DNA of 64,000 bases, from positions 124,001-188,000 of the forward strand of contig JAZDSV010000029.1 in NCBI GenBank assembly GCA_036784855.1, written 5' to 3'. This DNA comes from Aphelidium insulamus (Eukaryota > Aphelidiomycota > Aphelidea > Aphelidiaceae). Positions 33,062 through 42,203 of this stretch are shown piece after piece (position 1 is the stretch's first letter; each line of letters starts with the position of its first letter). The position numbers and the translations under genes are program-made. The notes beneath the pieces are model-generated. The model was not told the origin of the DNA and did no database searches. It saw only the letters and a program-made list of their open reading frames with translations.

Positions 33062-34324
33062 TCACAGTTCATAATCTATTTTGGATGTTGCGGGCACAGG
33101 CGCCGAAGTCAGGCTGGCATGCGGAGACAGGTTCACCACGGAGAGCCGCTTGTTGGCGCGCTTGACCAGTTTGGTGAGAGCCAGGAGCTCCTTGCGAGTG
33201 CTGACAAGCACTTTACGCACACGCATAAAGCCGGCGGATGCACGCGGCTCCTCCACCACATCAACCACCACTTCCTTGGCGGCAGCGGCACTGGCACAGT
33301 CCGCGCCTAGCATATGCTGCTGCTGTTTGGCCAGTCGGTATCGCTTGGCGTCAATATCGGTGACAGCGGCATGACGTGCCGCCTCACAGTGAGCCAGCCG
33401 CGTCTCCCGGGCGTAGAATGCATTCAGAAGCGGCTGCACACTGGCCCGCCACACGGTCTGTGACACGGCGGCACTGAGCAGGGCAGTGTTGCGCGACTGT
33501 ACCATGTACACGTCCAGCGGGAGACACCGTTTCGGCAAATGCTCCCACACGAATCGCTGGAACAGTTCGAAGGAGATGTGTGGGTTGGCGCGGTGCAGGT
33601 TCATTGCCAGCCGGCCGAGCAGGTGGTAGTAGCGCCGCGGTGTGCGCTTTCGGCTACTGCCTCGTGACGCAGCCGTGCGTGCACACTTGAGATCGCCTCC
33701 GCCCTTGGGATCCACGTCCATCGCATCTCCACCGCGCACATCGATGGCACTATCCGCGGTGGCATCATCGTCAGCGTCCTCGCCCTCAGACGACTCGGCG
33801 CTCATGTCGTTGATTATTGTGCCGATGGAGGTGGAGACGGTTCGCGCGGACGACGCGCGGGTCTGTCTGGACGCAGACCGACTGCAGCCACGCGACAAAC
33901 CATCGCCAGCATCGCCGTGATCGCCATGCGCGGCACTGAATGAAGACGTAGACTCCAGCGCGGGGAACGTCGACGGTGAACGGCGGCGCACACGGCTGCA
34001 TGACCTGTCGGCCGCGGTAATGACGCGCTGCGTGGCGAGAAAGTCGATGGCGCCGCCGCCTGCCGCAACTTTCTCCTCCCAGCCGCCGTTCATTAGTTCT
34101 TGCTGCTGTATGAACTGTGAGTGTTGCAAGTGTTCTTGCGGCTGTTGAACCTGTTTGAACCTGTTTGACAGCTCTGTCTGCACATTTGGCTCCTTGACAG
34201 AGTCTATGGCTTGCATAAGTTCATCGCGTAAGATTCTGCGCATGATTAACGCGCCACCGTTCTTGGGTAACATTGCATGATGTATATATGAAGGTATATG
34301 TAAGCATGACACGTTGAATGCCAT
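33062..34324 (-). CDS. Predicted nuclear protein, not recognised
   Basis: Intron-free frame of 420 residues from ATG 34324. Parts: a Gln-rich helix (QVQQPQEHLQHSQFIQQQEL), a Ser/Arg-rich region (SCSRVRRRSPSTF), an acidic patch (SSEGEDADDDATADSA), a basic stretch resembling a nuclear localisation signal (SSRKRTPRRYY), then a compact C-terminal domain with HLLGRLAMNLHRANPHISF, ELFQRFVWEHLPKRCLPLD and two long helices (LNAFYARETRLAHCEAARHA; RVRKVLVSTRKELLALTKLV). The composition suggests a chromatin or transcription protein. I cannot name a family. Divergent from MFSD1-like B across a 396-bp gap that contains a palindromic repeat. Confidence 0.6.
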   Translation of the reverse strand: MAFNVSCLHIPSYIHHAMLPKNGGALIMRRILRDELMQAIDSVKEPNVQTELSNRFKQVQQPQEHLQHSQFIQQQELMNGGWEEKVAAGGGAIDFLATQRVITAADRSCSRVRRRSPSTFPALESTSSFSAAHGDHGDAGDGLSRGCSRSASRQTRASSARTVSTSIGTIINDMSAESSEGEDADDDATADSAIDVRGGDAMDVDPKGGGDLKCARTAASRGSSRKRTPRRYYHLLGRLAMNLHRANPHISFELFQRFVWEHLPKRCLPLDVYMVQSRNTALLSAAVSQTVWRASVQPLLNAFYARETRLAHCEAARHAAVTDIDAKRYRLAKQQQHMLGADCASAAAAKEVVVDVVEEPRASAGFMRVRKVLVSTRKELLALTKLVKRANKRLSVVNLSPHASLTSAPVPATSKIDYEL

Positions 34325-34456
34325 TTAAAGCAGTGAATGTGTACAGATGCCCGTTTAGTGCAAATAAAGTCAGTCAGCTTTGAATAAGCAGACGTCAAAG
34401 CACATATCTATATCTTAACATCGCTAATGCCACATCACACTCACCACAAGAACGAA

Positions 34457-34593
34457 ATCAGGATTAGGGCTCGGCGTGGGTCGGGTCGAGTCGGGTTAGG
34501 GCCTATCTTCAACCCGACCCATGGTCAACCCGACCCACCAACTTGCGCGTTGAAACCCGACCCGCGCCGAGCATATATATATTATATCCTGAT
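34457..34593. repeat. 137-bp imperfect palindrome
   Basis: Outer arms ATCAGGAT (34457-34464) and ATCCTGAT (34586-34593), inner arms GCTCGGCGTGGGTCGGG (34469-34485) and its reverse complement with one mismatch (34556-34572). The loop has two copies of CAACCCGACCCA (34510-34521 and 34526-34537) that can also pair with CGGGT runs in the left arm. It lies in the shared promoter of two divergent genes. This could be a MITE-like element or a cruciform/hairpin signal. Confidence 0.7.
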
Positions 34594-34720
34594 TCAGTAT
34601 ATAATCTAAAGTATATTAAGGCAGTCGCAATTGATCGATGGTTTTAATGAAACAGTATTTAACCAGGGTTAGGGGAGCCTAAATAGAGCTGCGACAATTC
34701 TTTCGTTCTTCCTCAAGTTA

Positions 34721-36980
34721 ATGATGGACACCGACGACGGCGAGGATGATAATGCTTCCGACAGTGCCGACACAGAGCGTCGTGCATGGCCCCCTTCCGC
34801 AAAGAGGTGCTGCCATGGAGCCGAGACGCGATGGCTGGTCCTGCTGCTCAACTGCTTCCTACTGATGGGCAACTACTACGCCTACGACAACCCGGCCGCC
34901 ATGTCCACGCTGCTGGAAACGTATCTCGACCTGCCAAAGTCACAGTTTGACTATGTGCTCGGCCTCTTTTACTCTGTGTACTCGTTTCCCAACATTATCC
35001 TGTGAGTCGCTTGCCACACGCAAGCATTGCCACTAATTCTGTGGGGTGCATGCAGACCATTCTTCTCTGGGTTCTGCATCGATCGTTTCGGGCCAAAGTA
35101 CGTCCTACTCTTCCTGTCGGGGTGCGTATGCATTGGCCAGATGATCTTTGCTCTGGGTGCTACGGTGCGCAACGTGCCGACAATGCTCATTGGCCGCATA
35201 GTGTTTGGCATCGGTGGGGAGAGCGTGAGCGTAGCCCAGGTCAGTGTCAGTGCAAGCCAGAATGTTCCGCAGCCAACCGCCATTTGCATAGAGCTGCGTC
35301 ACCACCAAGTGGTTCATGAATAAGGAGCTGGCGTTTGCTCTGGGGCTTAATTTGGCCGTGCCGCGCGTTGGCAGCGTTCTCAACGCCGTCATAAGTCCGG
35401 CGATAGCAATTGCGTGGAACAAGCGATTTCCCGGCAGCGACACTATCGACAATGACGGTGACAATAGGTCTCATCTGGTGGGTAATGGGGTAGTTGTGGC
35501 GCTCTGGGTCGGCTTTGGAATGTGCCTGCTATCCATGCTGAGTGCTATTACGCTGGTGTTTGTGGTTGGCACAGAGCCGCCTTCCACCGACGAACTTGTT
35601 GACGACTCCATACCGGGTGATATCGGTGGTGGCAGACTGCCCCCCGTTCTTCCCCCGCCCCTGTTGTACATATCACACTCTACCGAGGCTTCGCCGCTGC
35701 TTGCTCGTGCTCAATCACTTGGACGGCGGCGCGAAAACGTTAAGTCTCTTACAGTTGTTCAGCCTCCGGCACTACTCACTACATCCTCCTCGTCGACATC
35801 GCCGCCACCAGTACCGCCGCTGCTTTCTGCACAGCAACCGTCTGTTTGTAACTCGTCGCCAAAGTTTTCAGACACTATGCGAGACTTTGCGCGCTCCAAT
35901 ATTATGATATTCCGTTCGTTTCCCGTGGAGTTCTGGCTGCTCTGCCTTATTGTAATGCTCGTGTACGGCACCATAATCCCCTTCAACAACATAATTAGCG
36001 AGTTCCTACAAGCAAAATGGTATGGTGATGATCCGGCCACCGCCGGCCAAATTATGGGCATTCCCGACACCATCTGCGCATTTCTGGTACCGTTCTGCGG
36101 GTACGCCATCGATCGATACGGAAGGCGAGCGACTGCACTGATTGCGTGCTGTATGTCGATAGCTGCTGTCCATCTGACACTGGCGCTCACGCCACCCAAC
36201 GCTGTCGGCACGTGGGTGATACCAGTGCTGCCTCTTATCCTTCTCGGCCTGTCGTACTCTGTGTACGGCGTGGCGTTCTGGAGCGCCATTGCTTGTGTGT
36301 TTGGCGTGCAGGAAACTATGCACGACGAACATAACCCCAGCCAACAATGCACTGTATCCGATATTGCACCACTACTGCCAGCTACTGCATCACCGCTTGT
36401 GCTCCGACGCCAATTCTCGCGCATTGCCACCAGCAGCACACAGTCCCTAAATCGGCTCAGCACCACATCGCTGCCACTACTGGCGGCATCGCGCGCCATT
36501 CCATCAGCATTGACCGCATCTCGAACATTCACACTTGCCGCTTCAACGCTGCGCGTGGCCACCATCGGAGAAGACGAAGAGCGGAATACAAGCACGCCGA
36601 TTTTCAACGTCGACTCATGTACACCGCCACCAGTAACTCTAGTACATGCAGAAGAAGGATTGAACACAGAAACGGTAGAGGTAGAGTTTGTCGGCACAGA
36701 CCATCTTGCAGTAGCGTATGGCCTCTCCACCTCGGCACTCAACCTCTCACTGACATTCGTACCCGTCCTCACCGCCCTGATAAGGGAAAGCTATGGCAAC
36801 AATGTGGATGATCGAACAGACATTGATAGACCGGCAGCGCGTGGCTATGCGCCCTTTGTGCCGGTGGAAATGTTTTTCGCCGGCGAAGCCACGGTCGCCG
36901 CCCTAGCCAGCTGCATAATATTGTGGCTTGACTGGCGGTATCACAGCGGGCGCAACCTGGAGCTAGTGCGACTGGAATAG
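34721..36980 (+). CDS. MFSD1: MFSD1-like major facilitator transporter, copy B
   Basis: Three exons (introns about 35001-35055 and 35240-35290) encode about 710 residues. After an acidic N-terminus come TRWLVLLLNCFLLMGNYYAY, DNPAAMSTLLETYLDLPKSQ, YSVYSFPNIIL, PFFSGFCIDRFGPKYVLLF (the D-R-G loop motif of MFS), GRIVFGIGGESVSVAQ, and TKWFMNKELAFALGLNLAV-PRVGSVLNAV, which match MFSD1. A long Ser/Thr/Pro-rich loop separates the two six-helix halves. Another long insertion (about 36310-36690) lies between helices 10 and 11, before the helix AYGLSTSALNLSLTFVPVL. Animal MFSD1 sits in lysosomes with the partner GLMP; no such partner is visible here. The N-terminus does not show an obvious dileucine sorting signal apart from Leu-rich helix 1. 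Confidence 0.88.
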
Positions 36981-37098
36981 AGTGATATAACGCGAATGAT
37001 TAATGCATGCTGAACGCAGCACAACGCGCATCTAAATAGGTCAATTGTATATTTGGAAAGTGCGCATCCAGGTCGCCAGCAGCTCTATATTTATGTAG

Positions 37099-37501
37099 CT
37101 AGTGCATGGCCGACTCTCGCTGAAGTCGTGCGTTGAAGGCGCGCGACACAATATTCCACGAGTCCATGTACCGATCCATGCACTTGGCCAGACAAGTCTG
37201 AGCGTTCCCTTGTCAGCACAGATACGCATATCGGTGAATTACGTAAATAAATACCTGCTCGCTGCTGTCCAGACGCGAACCGGGCTTGGAAATACACTTG
37301 ACAAAGCACTTTTCATTCATTTTCTACACAACGCGGCGCGTCAGCATATTCACATCCAGAGCGTGTATGCAGTTGTACCGTCAGCAGTTCCTGCGCGTTG
37401 GCCATGGCGACCTGTTGGCGCAGTTCTTGTTTAATCTGCTCCTTCTGGCCAGAGAATGAGCCGGTGTTGCTGCTGCCATCGTCATTGTCGTAGCTGTCCA
37501 T
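37099..37501 (-). CDS. TIMM13: Mitochondrial import chaperone TIM13
   Basis: Three exons give 96 residues. [20 protein letters not shown] leads into the twin CX3C motif, CFVKC and CLAKC, separated by [14 protein letters not shown], and it ends [20 protein letters not shown]. This is the TIMM13/Tim13 signature; with TIMM8 it forms a hexameric chaperone in the intermembrane space that carries membrane precursors to the inner membrane. The four Cys form two disulfides through the MIA40 pathway. Start ATG 37501. A partner Tim8 gene is not in the window. Confidence 0.95.
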
Positions 37502-37611
37502 CTTATTGCGCGTGTTGTTTAGAGTAGAATAATCTGCGCGTGTGTGTGTTGATGAAATTCGGATTCAGAATACCTGCAAATGTAAATAAATAAAGCTCAG
37601 TCCAAGCACAA

Positions 37612-37683
37612 TCTCAGTTAGTATAGTGGTTAGTATTCCCGCCTGTCACGCGGGTGACCAGGGTTCGATTCCCTGACTGAGAG
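37612..37683 (+). tRNA. tRNA-Asp (anticodon GTC)
   Basis: A 72-nt intron-less cloverleaf. Acceptor arm TCTCAGT (37612-37618) pairs with ACTGAGA (37676-37682), with G37683 as discriminator, the identity base for Asp. The D arm reads TAGTATAGTGGTTAGTA (A-box), the anticodon loop CTGTCAC has GTC at 37645-37647, and the T arm GGGTTCGATTCCC is a canonical B-box. T runs downstream (37689-37693 and 37697-37702) can terminate RNA polymerase III. It lies between TIMM13 and mLST8. Confidence 0.97.
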
Positions 37684-37913
37684 CTCTTCATTTTTCACTT
37701 TTTTGCTTTGCTGCACTGCCTCTCTAGGCTCAGTCCTATCTACAAAGCTATATGCTGCATTCATTATACCCTACCTTGCGCGGATGCCGCATACGCGCAG
37801 ACATACGTTCGCGTAACGATTAATTGCTTCTTTATGTAACATTTATGTAACATGCGTTGCACCTTTGGTTACCTGAGTGTGTTGACATACACAAAATATA
37901 GTTCAGTTCAGTA

Positions 37914-39413
37914 ATGGACTCCATATGGAGTAACGTGGAATGGTCAGCCGTCGCACTGCGTGAAATGTTTGTAAGTACCGCGGATGTCACTATGAATGAC
38001 GAATTGAAGGCAAACTATTATTTAACAAGTCACAGCGAGGCAAGACGCAGCGGCTACGGCCGTCTACTTGTGCACAGGCTCCTATGACCGCACTATACGC
38101 TTCTGGGAGGCGCTTAGCGGCATATGCAACCGGACGCTGCAACACCCCGACAGTGTACGGATACCCTTGCAAACCATCCTGTTCGCCCGACTGCCTCCAT
38201 GTAGCAAGTGAACCGCCTGGCGCTCTCGGCGGACAAACGGTACCTGGCAGCAGCAGGCAATCCGCACACTCGCATCTATGAGGCGTCTACCGCCAACCCG
38301 GGTCATGTACGTAAATGTGCACATGAGGGTCTGATATGATGGGTCAAGATCGCCTCGCTGGAAGGACACACTGCCAATGTGACTAGCGTGGCATTTCATC
38401 ATACGTGCAAGTGGGTGGTGACTGGTTCAGAGGATGGCACGCTAAAGATATGGGACATGAGGCATGGATGCAGTCAGCGGTGTCACCGATAACTCACGTC
38501 CATCAGGGCGCGCGGTCCGCAGCGAGACTACACGCACAAGTGTCCCGTCAGCGATGTCGCCATCCACCCCAACCAGGGCGAATTGATATCCTGCGATCAG
38601 AATGGCTCCGTGAAGATCTGGGACCTGGGCGGCAATCAGTGCACGCACGAGCTGGTCTGTTGTACAAGAGCATATTTGACAATCTACTCAACTAGTGCGT
38701 ACTCAGGTCCCCGAAGAGGATGCACCAATGCGGTCAGTGTCTATTGCTACTGACGGCTCGCTGCTTTGTGCGGGAAACAATCGCGGCAACGTGTACATTT
38801 GGCGCATGCTCCCGACTCAGCAGACGCAGTTGTACAGCAAGCAAACTCTTCCGACTTCAGCCGTGTCCGAATCCTCCTCATCCACCTCAACCGCTGCCAC
38901 GCACACCGACGATGAATTGACGTGGGATCTGCGCCCTGTCACAAAGATCCAAGCCCACTCCAAGTATTTGTTGCGGTGCATGCTGTCCCCAGACGTGCGG
39001 CAAGTTATTAGTGGTATAAAGGTTTACAATCTCAATCCAGTGCAGAACTCTGGCAACGTGCTCCGCCGACTCCACGATTAAGCTGTGGTCGATACAGAGT
39101 GGCGCAGCGGTGCCGGGAGTTACAACACGGCATCAGGCAGACCCCGGCAATCTGGATGTGAACGCAATGAAGTTTTCTCTGGCCCGCACCTTGACTGGCC
39201 ACCAGCGCTGGGTGTGGGACTGCGCATTCTCTGCCGATAGTGAATATCTTGTATCTGGTAGGCATTCAATGAAATTATCATTTAGCTTATTGTGCAGCCG
39301 CATCAGATCACACCGCCCGGCTCTGGGACCTGAGTAGCGGGGAGACAATACGCCAGTATCAAGGACACCACAAGGCGGCTGTTTGCGTCGCCCTCAACGA
39401 TTATAGTCTGTAG
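37914..39413 (+). CDS. MLST8: mLST8/Lst8, WD40 subunit of TOR complexes
   Basis: Seven WD40 blades across small exons: [62 protein letters not shown] and [25 protein letters not shown] and [59 protein letters not shown], and the final [20 protein letters not shown] with [13 protein letters not shown]. Order and spacing match mLST8, which stabilises the TOR kinase domain. The intron 38462-38506 appears to start with GC. The intron at about 37975-38030 is not solved in frame: exon 1 from ATG 37914 ends in phase 0 while the next exon needs phase 1 or 2, so the first exon or start is uncertain. AATAAA at 39424-39429 is 10 nt after the stop. Confidence 0.9.
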
Positions 39414-39478
39414 TTATTGTTCAATAAACACGGCGTTGCATACATAGTATTACACGCTACAAAAGGAATACTTTCGCA

Positions 39479-40283
39479 TGACCACCGAGACCGAGGAGCG
39501 CGCCGCACGCGAGAGGGAAGCCGCAGAGCAAGCAGGTATTGCACGCACACGCAAGTGGTGCATAGAATACTGACTAATTTGTCGGGGGCAGCGCTGCCGT
39601 ACCGCTGGAAGCAGACGCTAAGCGAGGTGGACGTGAATGTGCCCGTGCTGGCCGGAACGCGCTCCAAGCAGCTACTGGTTGAGATCAAGCGCAACTCTCT
39701 CCGTGTAGGCCTCAAAGGTGAACCTCCCATCATAGAGGTAGACATATGCATTGGTCAGCTCGTGTAGCTTGAGCGCATAAACCGTGCAGGGCGAACTTGC
39801 CAAGCCTGTCAAGACGGACGACTCCACCTGGCTTCTTGATCAGAATGAGGTCTGCATTCACCTGGAGAAGTGCAATGGCATGGAGGTGCGTGTGGGCCTG
39901 CAGTCTGATGCACACCTTTACATAGGTTTTTCATCAACCCGGTAGTGGTGGCCGAATGTCATTGCGAGCCATCCAAAAATTGACACCACAAAGATTGAGC
40001 CATCCAATAGCAAGCTGAGCGACTTGGACGGGGAGACGCGCTCCATGGTTGAGAAAATGATGGTATGACCATGATTTCATTATAATTCATCACTACAAGC
40101 TTCGTGCTCCAGTTTGACCAGCGTCAAAAGGCTGCTGGCCTCCCATCCAGCGATGATATGAAGAAGGCTGAAATGATGAAGAAATTTCAGCAGCAGCATC
40201 CGGAGCTTGATGTTAGTCGCGCAATACTTTTTTCCATTGTATGAGTGCTAACATCTCAGTTTTCCAATGCCAAGATGTCCTAG
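39479..40283 (+). CDS. NUDC: NudC-type CS-domain co-chaperone, short form
   Basis: Six exons encode about 190 residues. A charged helix ([19 protein letters not shown]) leads straight into the p23/CS domain: [57 protein letters not shown], then [45 protein letters not shown] and [17 protein letters not shown]. The C-terminal half is a close match to animal NUDC, a dynein/LIS1-linked Hsp90 co-chaperone. The animal protein has about 150 extra N-terminal residues with a dimerisation coiled coil. Here only a short helix is left. Only 65 bp separate it from the mLST8 stop, so its promoter must be very small or overlap mLST8. AATAAA at 40304-40309. Confidence 0.93.
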
Positions 40284-40506
40284 CCTGAAAGGTAGCACGG
40301 TTTAATAAATTGCAATAAGGTCATATAGATGGAAATTATGATGTGTCACGGCTCGATCCACGTGAAATTATGTACATTGGCTGGCTTACGGGGCAGCTGT
40401 GGGCGACAGTATTTAAACACTTGCACAAAAAGCAGAAAAATGTTGATAATCGTGGGAGAACGCCGTGTGAATTTCGCAGGCCGAAACACAATTTTCACGC
40501 GCCCCA

Positions 40507-40518
40507 GGTCACGTGACC
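40507..40518. promoter_or_regulatory. Palindromic E-box GGTCACGTGACC upstream of CSL
   Basis: A perfect 12-bp palindrome with a CACGTG core in the 457-bp gap between NudC and CSL. The inner 10 bp GTCACGTGAC equal the CLEAR element bound by TFEB/MITF-type bHLH-leucine-zipper factors in animals. Another CACGTG is at 40359-40364. Binding by such a factor here is inference. Confidence 0.4.
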
Positions 40519-40568
40519 CATCGATTAGATCGCGATAAGGGCCCCGCATGCCGTTCACAGTAAAAATG

Positions 40569-40576
40569 TTCCCACG
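40569..40576 (-). promoter_or_regulatory. Consensus CSL binding site in the CSL gene's own upstream region
   Basis: TTCCCACG on the plus strand is CGTGGGAA on the minus strand, an exact match to the high-affinity Su(H)/CSL consensus. It is 165 bp upstream of the CSL ATG. A one-mismatch copy (CGTGGGAG) is at 40451-40458. Chance of an exact match on either strand within 457 bp is roughly 1 to 2 percent. Confidence 0.4.
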
Positions 40577-40740
40577 CGCCCACTCTGTTGTTGCCCGTCA
40601 GATTGCGTTCAACTCGCCATCAGAATCTTTGCAAACCGATTCACTCTCCTCCGTATCCCCAGCAACCCTTATGTACGTAGCGCTTTTGCTGCATCGGTGT
40701 ATACACTTTGCTTACATTGTGTCCAGAAACATTCCTGTAT

Positions 40741-42119
40741 ATGACTCTTGATTGCGAGCCATCGCTGTACCAACCTGGAAGCACTGCGGGCGGGTTTTCC
40801 GCGACTTCGTCGTGGCCTGCACTTGAAAAAAGTATTGTCGAGTCATGTGATGGTCGTGTTCTGTCGCGACTCGAAACTCTGCTCCAAGTAATAGAAGCCG
40901 TCGGCCATATCAAGGAATCTGGCGCGTCGATTGTGTCGGACACTTGTGAAAAATCATGCACTGAATCGTTACCGTACCGCAATCACATCCGTATTAATGA
41001 TTTGCTCGACGATCGTGACGATGAAGAGCAACCCGCCAGCTCCGAGTCTTGGTCGCGAACATCAGTTGGCTCTTCGTCTCCTTCACCGTCGCTTATTCAT
41101 TGTCCTACCGAACACTCATGTCACACGCTTCCGACACTGGCGATTTCGCCCCGATCCACTTTACCGTCATACCGAGAATCCTTTCCCGGAGCTCAACTGG
41201 TCACGATAACCGGTTACCATGGCAAGGTGGCACAAAAGTCGTACGGCAAGGAGAAGCGATACCTGAGCCCGCCGCCGCAAATACGGATACAATGTAGACA
41301 AATGGACACCCTCTCTGCTCGTCTGCACGTCATCACTGAAAGCGGAGAAAAAATTGTCAGTCAGATGCTTCAACCCGCCGATGAGAACGTGATTGTCCTG
41401 CGGCAACTCGCCATCCCAGGTCGCGCCGACATCAAATCATTCAAACTCCTTGTTGAGGTGAGTTTCCTTTCGTTACAGCCTATGTACAGCGGTTAAACTA
41501 GCAGGTCAAAGATAAATTAAGCGGTGCCACGTTCAATGTCAGCTCCAATTCCTTATCAATGATCAGCAAGCCGTCGCGGAAAACTGTCAAGGCTCGATGC
41601 AGCGATCATTCGTTGCGAGAGAATGAGCAGATTGCTCTTTTCAGTCGGATTAACGCGCAGACTGTGCGCACGCGATACATTTCCCACCACCCCAGCGGTC
41701 ATTTCTTGACCCACTGTAACTCATGGTCGCCGCTCGTTCTGCGCGTAATGGAAAAAGCGGAACGCCTAAGCTCCCGAATAGTGCTCTACAACTCGGTAGT
41801 GGTGCTGGAAGATGTGGAGTCTGGCTCCCAGAGTCCTTGGCTGCGCGTGTGCAAGGTGGAGAAGAATCGACTTGTGCGCGATATCAGCAGCCCCGTCAGC
41901 CAGATGCACAAGATTGCTCTCGAGTGCATAAAGACCGGTCTGTTTTGGAGTGCCAAAGCGGGATTCGCGCCACTATCTTACGTGGAGACTGTTGGCGGCG
42001 ACTGCGACGATGAGATGAAGTTGGACTTTCTGCCGGCGGATGCGGACGGCCTGCTAACCGACCATATGTGCTGGACCGTAGCCGGTACCGACTCATTTCA
42101 GTGCCGGTTAGAGCAATAA
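40741..42119 (+). CDS. RBPJ: CSL (CBF1/Su(H)/RBP-J) DNA-binding factor without C-terminal TIG domain
   Basis: Two exons (40741-41457, 41505-42119) encode 443 residues. After about 150 low-complexity residues, the N-terminal DNA-binding domain shows VTITGYHGKVAQKSYGKEKR and YLSPPPQ, the family's base-contact segment. The beta-trefoil domain has MISKPSRKTVK, IALFSRINAQTVRTRYISHH, SPLVLRVM, LRVCKVEKNRLVRDISSPVS with QMHKIALECI, and ends CWTVAGTDSFQCRLEQ. Animal RBP-J continues after the matching WTIISTDKAEYTF with a third (TIG/RHR-C) domain; here a TAA stops the frame (42117-42119) inside AATAAA. CSL proteins bind CGTGGGAA and act as repressors, and in animals as Notch effectors. No Notch is visible. 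The ATG at 40741 is used because splicing from the upstream open frame creates stops. The 457-bp gap before it holds only the regulatory candidates listed. Confidence 0.92.
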
Positions 42120-42203
42120 ACGTCTCTTTGTTCAACGTGGCATGCTTTATTACGGAGATGTAAATGTCAGAAAACTATGCAATGACAACCATGCGATGCA
42201 GTG

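Noticed and set aside
35121-35139. 19-nt GTGCGT...CCAG segment as a micro-intron in MFSD1-like B
   Set aside because: Reading straight through gives the conserved helix (CVCIGQMIFALG) in frame; removing it would break the frame.
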